DNA of 64,000 bases from Mesorhizobium sp. (lineage in GTDB: Bacteria; Pseudomonadota; Alphaproteobacteria; Rhizobiales; Rhizobiaceae): the NCBI GenBank assembly GCA_022833215.1, contig JAIPUZ010000111.1, forward strand, positions 1 through 64,000, given 5' to 3'. Shown here piece by piece: positions 27,044 through 34,930 of this stretch. The notes under the pieces were generated by a model, which did not search any database, was not told the DNA's origin, and worked only from the letters and a program-made list of their open reading frames with translations. Both the position numbers and the translations under genes were made by a program. Every line of letters starts with the position of its first letter. The stretch's first letter is position 1.

Positions 27044-27169
27044 TCAGCCGAGAAGGCCCAGAACGATCGCGGATGTGAACAGGAAGGAAAGCGCGAAAAC
27101 CGCGTAGGCCGCCAGCTGGCTGGCCGGAATGTGCGGCAAGGGCATGCGACTGAACAGCAGATGCTTCAT
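27044..27169 (-). CDS. 41-residue single-pass membrane protein
   Basis: A short frame starting MKHLLFSRMPLPHIPASQL, then one hydrophobic helix (AAYAVFALSFLFTSAIVLGL) and stop. GGAG lies six bases upstream of the ATG, an ideal ribosome-binding site, which favours this start over longer in-frame extensions. It lies 56 bases upstream of the flavin oxidoreductase gene on the same strand, so the two may be co-transcribed. No family is recognised. Confidence 0.5.
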   Translation of the reverse strand: MKHLLFSRMPLPHIPASQLAAYAVFALSFLFTSAIVLGLLG

Positions 27170-27630
27170 GTCGTTCTCCATTCGATTCAGTCTATAAATC
27201 AAGTGGACTTTGTCCATCGCGTTTTGCCCGCGTTCCGGAATATGCGTTTGCTCTGCGCCAGGCGATAATTGGAATTTCATGCTCCCTGACCGATGATCGG
27301 CGGGAGAAGTCCGGGACTCGCCGGGCCGGTGGGCGCGTTGCGAACCGCCGCGCGGAGGCTGTGCGCTAATCGGGCCTCGCCTTTTTCGGCGTCCGCAGCG
27401 GTCATGGAAATGATGAAGGAATGGCGGGAAGCCGGTGGCTCCGGCGATTTTCTATGTCGGAACCGGGAACTGGTGAATGTCAGCCGCTGGAGTCTGTCGC
27501 AGCGCCTGCACCGGCCGGATTTTCCTCATCCGGACCCTTGTGCGCCCTTGCGGGCGCACGCAGGATGCCTGGATATTGCGATCGGGCATCGGAGCGATCC
27601 GAGGCCCGATCCTGCTTTCCATCCGACGTT
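27170..27630. other. gene-free stretch with two hairpins
   Basis: I see no convincing gene in these 461 bases. Two neighbouring inverted repeats occur: CCGGAT/ATCCGG at 27515-27533 and GTGCGCCC/GGGCGCAC at 27540-27559. They lie 70 to 115 bases beyond the stop of the minus-strand lipoprotein gene and may help end or protect its transcript, though no T-run follows. A small GGAC/GTCC palindrome lies near 27205-27217. Confidence 0.4.
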
Positions 27631-27951
27631 TTAGTACTGGCCGCGATAATAGCGCTCGTCGCATTCGGCAACGTAGACGCGTCCGTCCGGCGCGCGGTAG
27701 CGGCACATCTGCCGGTCGCCCGGCTGCGGGCCGCCCGAGGTGGCCACAACGGCTCCGAGCAGCGCGCCGGCGCCGGCGCCGATCAGCGTGCTTTTGGTGT
27801 CGCGGCCTATGGCCTGGCCGACAAGCGCGCCACCTGCGCCGCCCAGTGCCGCACCGGTGGTTGCGCGCTGCTGTTGCGGCGTCTGCGAGCAGCCGGCAAG
27901 GCCGATCGTCAGGGCCACGGCGCCCATGGCGGCGAATCTAAAAACGTTCAT
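27631..27951 (-). CDS. glycine-zipper outer-membrane-type lipoprotein
   Basis: A 106-residue lipoprotein. The signal peptide ends in a lipobox (TIGLAGC, cysteine about residue 21). A glycine-zipper segment follows (GAALGGAGGALVGQAIGRD, then IGAGAGALLGAVVA) of the type found in SlyB- and Rickettsia 17-kDa-surface-antigen-like proteins, and a short C-terminal part holds CRYRAPDGRVYVAECDERYY. The start at 27951 has AAGGAGATGG upstream. Likely role: envelope integrity. It is transcribed in the same direction as the TonB receptor upstream, with a 159-base gap. Confidence 0.85.
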   Translation of the reverse strand: MNVFRFAAMGAVALTIGLAGCSQTPQQQRATTGAALGGAGGALVGQAIGRDTKSTLIGAGAGALLGAVVATSGGPQPGDRQMCRYRAPDGRVYVAECDERYYRGQY

Positions 27952-28110
27952 CTTTCCATCTCCTTGTCTGCCAAGCCGGCATCGCACAATGCACATCAAA
28001 GATGAACGCAACCTGACCGCGCCGGGTTCCGCTGCCCTGATGCCGGTGACACCGGCAAAGCACCCGCGCCTTGCGCGGATGCCGATCCGGTTCCGTTTTC
28101 CCGCCGCGAA

Positions 28111-30402
28111 TCAGAAGGTTCCGGTCAGGGAGAGGTAGTAGCTTCGTCCCGGTTCATTGTAGGTGTTGGCGCCTTCGCCGGTGCGCAGGAGCTGCTTGTC
28201 GAACAGGTTCTTCACGCCTGCGCTGAACTTGAAGTTCTCATTGGCCCTGAAATCGAAACCTGCATTGACGATGGTGTAGGCTTCTCTCGGGGTCAGGTCT
28301 ACGCCGGTGACGGGGCTGTTGCTGTAACCGGAAGATCTGGTGGCCGGCTTGATCTTGCCATAGTGGGTCGCCGACAGCAGGAGGGCCAGCTTCTCGGAGG
28401 CTTGCCATTCGAGCGAGGTGTTGATCGTGTAATCCGGGATCAGCGAGTAGGGTTGTCCCCGGCTGTTGCGGGATTCGATCATCTTGGTGAAGTTTGTCGA
28501 CCAGGTCAGGTTGTCCAGAACCGGAATGGACAGATTTCCTTCCAGCCCCTGGATGACGCCGGGCCCGCCATTTTCCCAGCGATAGACATAGTTGTCGTAA
28601 TATCCGTTGAGACGGCTGTTCCAGATTTGATGGAAGATGCCGTAGATCGTGTCGCCGGTGGTTATCTTGTTCTTGTAGTCGTTGTGGAAATAGGTGACGC
28701 CGGCGTTCCACCCCGCTTCGTTGGAGTAGTTGATGCCAATTTCCTTGTTGACGCTGACCTCGGGATCGAGGTCCTCGTTGCCGAGGATATAGCAGGGTCC
28801 CTGCCCGGGAGGACAGCCTCCGCCGGCGCTGTTATAGATGTAGTTCGGGTTTGTCTGGAACAGGTTCGGGGCCTTGAACGGGCGCGCGATGCCCGCCTTG
28901 ATGGTGATGTCGTCCGTGACTTTCCATGACCCGTTGAGACTTGGGCTTACATTGAAGCCGAACTTGTCGTGATAGTCGAAGCGGATTGCGGGCGTCACGA
29001 TCCAGTCGTCGCCGACGAGGATGTTGTCCTCGAGGTAGATGCCGACCATGTTCGCGGAACTGCTTGTCGGCCGGTCACCGGGTGCAAGCGGCACGCCCAC
29101 ATCTCCCGGAAGCGCCTGCCCGATGGAAATCGAGGCCGGATCGTCGAAGAATTCCCCCCTGTATTCCACGCCGACGGTCATTTTCTGATCGTAGACAAGC
29201 GTCATGGGGATGTTGAATTCGGAGCGTGCCGAAACCACGTCGAGAGTGGATTCCACGCGCTGGGGGCCGTCGCCGCTGGTGATGATGGTGCCCTCGCCGC
29301 CTCCTGTATTGCCTTCCTGGAACCGGTTGTTGAGCGTGCGCTCCCACTGGATATAGCTGTCGGAATCGCCGAAATCATACTGCCCCGCGTGGGTCGCCGA
29401 CAGCGTCGTGCGGGTCATGCGGTTGGTCTCTTCACCCTTGCGGGCGATCTCCTGAAGGATTTCGCTCGACGTTCCGCCGAACAGGGTGTCGCCCGCATAT
29501 TTGTTGCCCTGACGGCTCCAGCCGGCTTCGAAATCTATGCGGTGATCCGGATTGACCTGCCAGCTGAGCAGCCCTTTAAGGTCCTTGTTGACGACGCCCT
29601 CGCGGCCGGCGGGGTTCATGGTGATCACCGTGTTGCCGTTCCGGTCCACGGTCTCCGTGCCGGGGCCGTTGATGTCGAGATCGTCGGGGTCGGTGACGCT
29701 GACATTGCCGTAAATGCGGTAGGAGAGAGATTCGCTCAGCGGCCCGGAGGCAACGACGTTGGCGCGCCGGTTGCCGCCCTCCCTGGAGTCTTCGGGCACA
29801 TTCGCATATGTGGTCACGCTGACGGATTTTTCCGTCGGGCGCTTGGTGATGATGTTGATCACCCCTCCCGATGCGCCCGAACCGTAGCGCGCTGCGGCAG
29901 GGCCGCGCAGAACCTCGATACGCTCAATCGCCTCGGCCGGCACCCAGTTGGAATCGCCGCGCGTGTCGCGCTCGCCGCCGAAACTGAAACGCACGGAATT
30001 GCGCGACAAAACCGGCTTGCCGTCGATGAGGATGAGCGTGTTCTCCGGCCCCATGCCGCGGATGTCGATCTGGCGCTGGTTGCCGCGGTTGCCGGTGGTC
30101 GTGTTGCCGGTCAGGTTGACGCCGGGCATCTTGCGGATGATTTCGGAAATATCGTTGGCAGGCGGGGACTTTTCGATGTCTTCGGCCGAAATGTTGGAGA
30201 CGCCGGGCGCCTGCTTCGTCTGCTCGCCAGCCGAAAGCACCACGACCTCGTTGAGGACGATGGCGCCGGCCTGCTCCTGCGTGGCCTTTTCCTTTTCTTC
30301 GTCGGGTTTTGCGTTCGTTGTCTGCGCGTGCGCGGAGAACATGCTGACAGACATGAGCAGGCCAATGGCGGTGGCTGCCCGGTAAGCTCTGTGGAAGTTC
30401 AT
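28111..30402 (-). CDS. FepA-like TonB-dependent siderophore receptor
   Basis: A 763-residue outer-membrane receptor. A signal peptide (to about residue 26, FSAHAQ) is followed by a TonB box candidate (NEVVVLSAGE) and a plug domain with MPGVNLTGN, RQIDIRGMGPENTLILIDGK, RGDSNWVPAEAIERIEVLRG and SGGVINIITKRP. This run is very close to that of the enterobactin receptor FepA. A 22-stranded barrel follows, ending in an aromatic residue (YYLSLTGTF), as needed for outer-membrane insertion. It probably imports ferric catecholate siderophores. No siderophore ABC transporter or esterase lies nearby, so it depends on genes elsewhere. A TGA-N9-TCA palindrome lies about 240 bases upstream. Confidence 0.94.
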   Translation of the reverse strand: MNFHRAYRAATAIGLLMSVSMFSAHAQTTNAKPDEEKEKATQEQAGAIVLNEVVVLSAGEQTKQAPGVSNISAEDIEKSPPANDISEIIRKMPGVNLTGNTTTGNRGNQRQIDIRGMGPENTLILIDGKPVLSRNSVRFSFGGERDTRGDSNWVPAEAIERIEVLRGPAAARYGSGASGGVINIITKRPTEKSVSVTTYANVPEDSREGGNRRANVVASGPLSESLSYRIYGNVSVTDPDDLDINGPGTETVDRNGNTVITMNPAGREGVVNKDLKGLLSWQVNPDHRIDFEAGWSRQGNKYAGDTLFGGTSSEILQEIARKGEETNRMTRTTLSATHAGQYDFGDSDSYIQWERTLNNRFQEGNTGGGEGTIITSGDGPQRVESTLDVVSARSEFNIPMTLVYDQKMTVGVEYRGEFFDDPASISIGQALPGDVGVPLAPGDRPTSSSANMVGIYLEDNILVGDDWIVTPAIRFDYHDKFGFNVSPSLNGSWKVTDDITIKAGIARPFKAPNLFQTNPNYIYNSAGGGCPPGQGPCYILGNEDLDPEVSVNKEIGINYSNEAGWNAGVTYFHNDYKNKITTGDTIYGIFHQIWNSRLNGYYDNYVYRWENGGPGVIQGLEGNLSIPVLDNLTWSTNFTKMIESRNSRGQPYSLIPDYTINTSLEWQASEKLALLLSATHYGKIKPATRSSGYSNSPVTGVDLTPREAYTIVNAGFDFRANENFKFSAGVKNLFDKQLLRTGEGANTYNEPGRSYYLSLTGTF

Positions 30403-30644
30403 TGCGATTGTCCCTCACTTCACTGTTCGCCAATACGCGCCGAAGACTCCACGAGGGGGGCTCCCCTGTGGCTGGTCGGTTGACTGGCTGGTGTGGAAGA
30501 AGGGCGGTATCGGCATGCATGGTGCCGGTGCGATTGGTCTGTTCAGCGTTTGATCATTCGCATCCAGAACATGTCGTCCGAGCGCAAGCGCTTTTTGACG
30601 ACCCCTCTCTTGATCGCCCTTCCGCATGGCCGGAAGTGGCTGTC

Positions 30645-30675
30645 AGAAAATATGATTACATGAGTCATATTTTCT
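30645..30675. promoter_or_regulatory. palindrome with IRO-type core: predicted RirA operator
   Basis: A perfect 11-base inverted repeat (AGAAAATATGA and TCATATTTTCT) around a 9-base centre. Its inner edge gives TGA-N9-TCA, the published core of the iron-responsive operator bound by RirA in rhizobia. It is the most AT-rich stretch between the TonB receptor (start 30402, minus) and the orphan binding protein gene (stop 30904), so it most likely controls the receptor. The 501-base gap holds no gene. Confidence 0.7.
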
Positions 30676-30743
30676 ATAAAACCTGTGCGAGGGCAGAGGA
30701 AGGGTGTTTCGCTGAGCCGGCGATATATGGGGGCATGCGTGGC

Positions 30744-30774
30744 AAAAAGGCCGCAGTAGGTTACTGCGGCCTTT
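30744..30774 (-). terminator. intrinsic terminator of the orphan binding-protein gene
   Basis: A 13-base-pair hairpin (AAAGGCCGCAGTA, loop GGT, mirrored arm). On the minus strand it is followed by a run of five T, 130 bases beyond the stop at 30904. Confidence 0.8.
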
Positions 30775-30903
30775 GCTGGGGCGTTAAAGCGTGTCGCGAT
30801 CTTTCAGCTTCGCTCCCTGCGCTTCATGTTCCCGTTTTGGCGCATGTCGCCCGAAACCGGTTCCCACTTTCGGGCGGCGTGCTTTTGCAGGCGGTTTCGG
30901 ACA

Positions 30904-31680
30904 TCAATAGATGTCGAAGTCGAAATATTTTGCCTGGATCTGCTTGTAGGTGCCGTCGGCGACAATGGCGTCGATGGCCGCGTTGAGCTTCTCGCGCAGT
31001 TCGTTCTCGCCCTTGCGGATGGCGATGCCGGTTTCCAGCTCGGTGCCGTCCACGTCGCCGATCATCTTGCAGCAATCGGCATCGGCCGAGTTCTTCAGCC
31101 AGTCGACCATCACGAACTTGTCGGAGACGACGGCGTCGAGGCGACCGTTGATGAGGTCCTGCACCGCTTCTTCCTGCGTCGGATAAAGCTTCACGTCGGC
31201 GCCGGCCTTGGCGTAGTGGTCCTGGGCGTAGATCGCCTGCGTGGTCGCCGCCTGCGCGCCGACAGTCTTGCCGGCGAGGTCTTCCGGCGTGGTGCCCTTG
31301 AGTTCGCTGTCCTTGACGGCAGCCACCGCCAGCGGCGTCACATAATACTTGTTGGTGAAGTCGACCTGTTCCTTGCGCTCGTCGGTGATCGACATCGACG
31401 CGACGATGGCGTCGAACTTGCCGGCCTGCAGGGCAGGAATGATGCCGTCCCAGTCCTGCACGACGAATTCGCATTCGGCCTTCATCTGTTCGCACAGCGC
31501 CTTGGCGATGTCGACGTCGAAGCCTTCGAGTTTGCCGTCCGCGGTCAGTGTGTTGAAGGGAGGGTAGGCGCCTTCGGTGCCGATCTTGAGCTTGCCGCCC
31601 TCCTGTGCCGCTGCCTGCCCGGCAACAAGGGCGACCACCGCTGCCGTGGCGACGCCTGCGAGCCATCCGGAAATACGCAT
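30904..31680 (-). CDS. amino-acid-type ABC substrate-binding protein (family 3), orphan
   Basis: A 258-residue periplasmic protein with a signal peptide ending GQAAAQ and the family 3 landmarks IGTEGAYPPFNTLTADGKLEGFD (opening), FVVQDWDGIIPALQAGKFD and IVASMSITDERKEQVDFTNKYY. This group binds lysine/arginine/ornithine-like or polar amino acids. The start at 31680 fits the signal peptide; upstream in-frame codons do not. A cysteine pair (DADCCKM) is unusual. No permease or ATPase gene is adjacent, so it either feeds a transporter encoded elsewhere or is a receptor. A terminator follows. Confidence 0.92.
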   Translation of the reverse strand: MRISGWLAGVATAAVVALVAGQAAAQEGGKLKIGTEGAYPPFNTLTADGKLEGFDVDIAKALCEQMKAECEFVVQDWDGIIPALQAGKFDAIVASMSITDERKEQVDFTNKYYVTPLAVAAVKDSELKGTTPEDLAGKTVGAQAATTQAIYAQDHYAKAGADVKLYPTQEEAVQDLINGRLDAVVSDKFVMVDWLKNSADADCCKMIGDVDGTELETGIAIRKGENELREKLNAAIDAIVADGTYKQIQAKYFDFDIY

Positions 31681-31798
31681 AGTGAACCTCTTCCCAAAAA
31701 ATCTCAGGCCCCCTTTGGCCTGTGCGCAGCCAAGCACAGCCACAGCACGGACACAAGCCGAAAGCTTTAGGTTCAAAGTAGAGTGAGATGACCCTGCG

Positions 31799-32944
31799 TC
31801 AGGAAGCGTTGCGGAAATGCTTGGACAGCTTCAGGCCCTGCGCCTGGTAGTTGGAGCCGAGATCGGTGCCGTAAAGCGCCTGGGGGCGCCTGAGCATGTG
31901 CTCATAGACCAGCCGGCCGACGATCTGGCCATGATCGAGGATGAACGGCACCTCGTGGCTGCGCACCTCCAGCACGGCGCGGCTGCCGGTGCCGCCGGCG
32001 GCCGAATGGCCGAAGCCGGGATCGAAGAAGCCGGCATAGTGAACGCGGAACTCCCCCACCAGCGGGTCGAAGGGCGTCATTTCGGCGGCATGCAGCGGCG
32101 GTACGTGCACCGCCTCCCGGCTCACCAGAATGTAGAATTCGTCCGGGTCCAGCACCAGCTCGGCCGCGCCGCGATTGTAGAGCGGCTCCCAGAAATCCAG
32201 AACGTCATGGGCGGCGCGGCGGTCCACGTCGATGAGCCCCGTATGATGCTTGGCGCGATAGCCGATCAGCCCGCCGGCGCCGCCCTCCAGGTCGATCGAC
32301 AGGGCGATGCCGCCGCCTGAAATGTCGGGCGGCTCCGTGGCCACCAGCGTCTCGGAGCGATGCAGCGCGTTGAGTTCATCTTCGGAAAGCAGCGCATTGC
32401 CAATGCGGAAGCGGATCTGCGACAGCCGTGAACCGGTCCGGGCGATGATCGGGAAAGTGCGCGGACTGACTTCCAGATAGAGCGGGCCGTGATAGCCGGC
32501 GGCGATCTTGTCGAACTCGGCGCCATGGTCGGTCATCACGCGCGTGAAGATGTCGAGCCGCCCGGTTGAGCTCTTGGGGTTGGCCGAAGCGGAGATTTCT
32601 GGCGGCAATGCAAGCCTCTCCAGCAGCGGCACGATATAGACGCAGCCCGTTTCCAGCACGGCTCCGGCGGTGAGGTCGATCTCGTGCAGTTGCAGCCGAT
32701 TGAGCTTTTCCGCAACCGAGTGGCCGGGGCCGGGCAGGAAGGAGGCGCGCACCCGGAAGGCTTTTTCGCCGAGCCGCAGATCGAGGCTGGCCGGTTGGAT
32801 CTGGTCTGCGTCGAGCGCCCGCGGAGAAACGAGCGCGCCGCTCTCGAACAGCGCGGCGATGTCCTGATCGGGTAGAATGCCTGTCTGACGCAAGGGTACG
32901 CTCCCGGCCGATGATCGGGCCACAATCGCGAATGTCTTAAACAT
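31799..32944 (-). CDS. dcd: 2'-deoxycytidine 5'-triphosphate deaminase, double-length form
   Basis: A 381-residue enzyme of the dCTP deaminase/dUTPase superfamily. It deaminates dCTP to dUTP to supply dTMP synthesis. Two trimeric dUTPase-like barrels occur in tandem: the first with QPASLDLRLGEKAFRVRA and the SSTGRLDIFTRVMTDHG motif, the second with IALSIDLEGG and AVLEVRSHEVPFILDHGQIV. This long form is common in Alphaproteobacteria, whereas the E. coli enzyme has 193 residues. It is divergent from metZ; about 45 bases separate its start from the riboswitch. Confidence 0.9.
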   Translation of the reverse strand: MFKTFAIVARSSAGSVPLRQTGILPDQDIAALFESGALVSPRALDADQIQPASLDLRLGEKAFRVRASFLPGPGHSVAEKLNRLQLHEIDLTAGAVLETGCVYIVPLLERLALPPEISASANPKSSTGRLDIFTRVMTDHGAEFDKIAAGYHGPLYLEVSPRTFPIIARTGSRLSQIRFRIGNALLSEDELNALHRSETLVATEPPDISGGGIALSIDLEGGAGGLIGYRAKHHTGLIDVDRRAAHDVLDFWEPLYNRGAAELVLDPDEFYILVSREAVHVPPLHAAEMTPFDPLVGEFRVHYAGFFDPGFGHSAAGGTGSRAVLEVRSHEVPFILDHGQIVGRLVYEHMLRRPQALYGTDLGSNYQAQGLKLSKHFRNAS

Positions 32945-32988
32945 ACGGCCAATTGACGCAAGACGGCATGAGGTTTAAAGGGGGCTTA

Positions 32989-33044
32989 TCCCGTGGTGAT
33001 TTGGCCGGTCGGCTTGCAGCCACGTTAAACAAGTCGCTAAAGGA
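32989..33044 (+). promoter_or_regulatory. SAM-II riboswitch
   Basis: The sequence fits the SAM-II (metA) aptamer seen almost only in Alphaproteobacteria: stem CGTGG (32992-32996) with CCACG (33020-33024), the conserved TGATTTGG and GCTTGCAGCC segments and the 3' pseudoknot strand AAGTCGCTAAAGG. Binding of S-adenosylmethionine locks the pseudoknot and lowers expression of the downstream sulfhydrylase gene. A terminator hairpin follows at 33069-33099, indicating transcriptional control. Confidence 0.9.
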
Positions 33045-33068
33045 CCGTCTGGCCTCAAGGCCGTCTGT

Positions 33069-33099
33069 ACCGGTTGCGACTTTCGCGACCGGTTTTTTT
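33069..33099 (+). terminator. riboswitch-controlled terminator before metZ
   Basis: A stem formed by ACCGGTTGCGA and TCGCGACCGGT (one mismatch), closed by a CTT loop and followed by seven T. It ends 18 bases before the metZ start, so it can only act as an attenuator for metZ. Confidence 0.85.
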
Positions 33100-33116
33100 G
33101 TTGTTGGAAGAGAGCC

Positions 33117-34319
33117 ATGACATCGGACAAGACACGCAATTGGAGACCCCGCACTACTCTGGTGCACGGCGCGACACTCAGGTCCCAGTTCGGCGAGATG
33201 TCGGAATCGATCTTTCTGACGCAGGGCTATGTGTACGAAAGCGCCGAGTCGGCGGAGGCCCGTTTCAAGGGGGAAAGCCCCGGTTTCATCTACTCGCGCT
33301 ACGCCAACCCCACGGTGGACATGTTCGAGAAGCGCATGTGCGCTCTGGAGGGTGCCGAAGATGCCCGCGCCACGGCTTCCGGCATGGCCGCCGTCGCCAA
33401 CGCCATCCTGTGCAGCCTGAAGGCGGGCGACCATATCGTCGCGGCGCGCGCCCTGTTCGGCTCCTGTCGCTGGGTCATCGATACGCTGGCGCCGCGCTAC
33501 GGCATCGAGGCCACGCTGGTCGACGGCACCGACATCGCCAACTGGGAACAGGCGGTGCGCCCGAACACGAAGCTGTTCTTCCTCGAAAGTCCCACCAATC
33601 CGACGCTGGAGGTCATCGACATCGCCGCTGTTGCGGGGCTTGCCAACTCGATCGGCGCACGCCTGGTGGTCGACAACGTCTTTGCCACGCCCCTGTTGCA
33701 GCGCCCGCTGGACCTCGGAGCGCATGTCGTCGTCTATTCCGCCACCAAGCATATCGACGGGCAGGGCCGCTGCCTCGGCGGCATCATCCTTTCCGACAAG
33801 GCGTGGATCGACGAGAACCTGCACGACTATTTCCGTCATACCGGCCCGTGCATGTCGCCGTTCAATGCCTGGACCCTGCTGAAGGGACTGGAAACGCTTC
33901 CCGTGCGGGTCGACCAGCAGATGCGCTCGGCTGCCCGTATCGCCGATTTCCTGGCGCAATCGCCGCAGATCGAGCGCGTCGTCTATCCCGGGCGTCCCGA
34001 CCATCCGCAGGCCGACGTCATCGCCCGGCAGATGTCCGGCGGCTCGACCCTTGTGTGCTTCGATGTGAAGGGCGGAAAGGCCGGGGCCTTCGCCTTCCAG
34101 AACGCTCTGGATATCGTGCTGATTTCCAACAATCTGGGCGACGCCAAGAGCCTGATCACCCATCCCGGGACCACCACGCACAAGAACCTCAGCGATGAGG
34201 CGCGTGCCGAAGGCGGCATCGGCTCCGGCACGTTGCGCCTCTCCATCGGTCTCGAGGACACCGACGACCTTCTGGAGGACATCGGGCAGGCGCTGGCCGC
34301 TGTCGGCAAGGCTGACTGA
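33117..34319 (+). CDS. metZ: O-succinylhomoserine sulfhydrylase
   Basis: A 400-residue PLP enzyme of the Cys/Met metabolism family that makes homocysteine from O-succinylhomoserine (or the acetyl ester) and sulfide. The PLP lysine sits in [16 protein letters not shown]; the [21 protein letters not shown] opening, [15 protein letters not shown] and [17 protein letters not shown] are canonical. The C-terminal [19 protein letters not shown] fits the sulfhydrylase branch rather than cystathionine gamma-synthase. The SAM-II riboswitch upstream supports a methionine role. Confidence 0.95.
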   Translation: MTSDKTRNWRPRTTLVHGATLRSQFGEMSESIFLTQGYVYESAESAEARFKGESPGFIYSRYANPTVDMFEKRMCALEGAEDARATASGMAAVANAILCSLKAGDHIVAARALFGSCRWVIDTLAPRYGIEATLVDGTDIANWEQAVRPNTKLFFLESPTNPTLEVIDIAAVAGLANSIGARLVVDNVFATPLLQRPLDLGAHVVVYSATKHIDGQGRCLGGIILSDKAWIDENLHDYFRHTGPCMSPFNAWTLLKGLETLPVRVDQQMRSAARIADFLAQSPQIERVVYPGRPDHPQADVIARQMSGGSTLVCFDVKGGKAGAFAFQNALDIVLISNNLGDAKSLITHPGTTTHKNLSDEARAEGGIGSGTLRLSIGLEDTDDLLEDIGQALAAVGKAD

Positions 34320-34482
34320 CGCAACCGCGGGGGAAGCGGCCGGAAGGTTTTGTTCCGGCTGCTGCCTTCGCCTGCTTCCGCATCGCCGCAGGCAGCCTTT
34401 TGCGTGGCGCAACGGGTTTGGCCGCGCAAGGCTTGACCGAACCGTTTTACCGGCCAATTCTCCCGCGCAGGAGATGCGGATC

Positions 34483-34875
34483 ATGTACAGTGCCACGACA
34501 CGCGACATAGAGGTCCGGGTCAGACCCTTCTATCTGGAGGAACGGTCGGACCCTGCGGGGAACCGCTATGTGTGGGGTTATCGCGTGACGATCTGGAACC
34601 ACTCGGCACAGTTCGTCCAGCTCATGTCGCGCCATTGGCGCATTACCGATGGGGCGGGGCGCGTGGAGGAAGTGCGTGGCGCGGGCGTGGTCGGCGATCA
34701 GCCCGAACTGAATCCGGGCGACAGCTACGAATATACATCCGGCTGCCCGCTTGCGACGCCATCCGGCTTCATGGCCGGCAGCTACACCATGCGCACGGCC
34801 GGGGGTGACACCTTCGACATCGAGATTCCGGCCTTCTCGCTCGACCTTCCCGACGAGCGCCGGACGGTGAACTGA
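34483..34875 (+). CDS. apaG: Co2+/Mg2+ efflux-associated protein ApaG
   Basis: A 130-residue beta-sandwich protein. It has the ApaG sequence from [16 protein letters not shown] through [20 protein letters not shown] to [25 protein letters not shown]. The start at 34483 has CAGGAG nine bases upstream; the ATG at 34474 is too close to it. ApaG's function remains unclear, with a link to cobalt and magnesium tolerance in enterobacteria. It lies 163 bases after metZ, and the two may share a transcript. Confidence 0.95.
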   Translation: MYSATTRDIEVRVRPFYLEERSDPAGNRYVWGYRVTIWNHSAQFVQLMSRHWRITDGAGRVEEVRGAGVVGDQPELNPGDSYEYTSGCPLATPSGFMAGSYTMRTAGGDTFDIEIPAFSLDLPDERRTVN

Positions 34876-34890
34876 GGCAGGAAATGCAAG

Positions 34891-34920
34891 AGGCCGGCCC
34901 GCAGCCGGACCGGCCTATTT
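34891..34920. terminator. hairpin between convergent apaG and hslO
   Basis: Seven-base-pair arms AGGCCGG (34891-34897) and CCGGCCT (34910-34916) with a GC-rich loop, followed by ATTTC. It lies between the two stop codons and may end one or both transcripts. Confidence 0.5.
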
Positions 34921-34930
34921 CACAGGATCG

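Noticed and set aside
27281-27410. A possible 42-codon minus-strand frame (MTAADAEKGEARLAHSL...) ending in an ATGA overlap with a longer form of the small membrane protein
   Set aside because: No ribosome-binding site lies before it, composition gives no support, and the small membrane protein has a far better start at 27169.
32937-34508. A 523-codon minus-strand frame across metZ and the riboswitch
   Set aside because: It is antisense to metZ with its PLP motif and covers the riboswitch and terminator, so it is a shadow.
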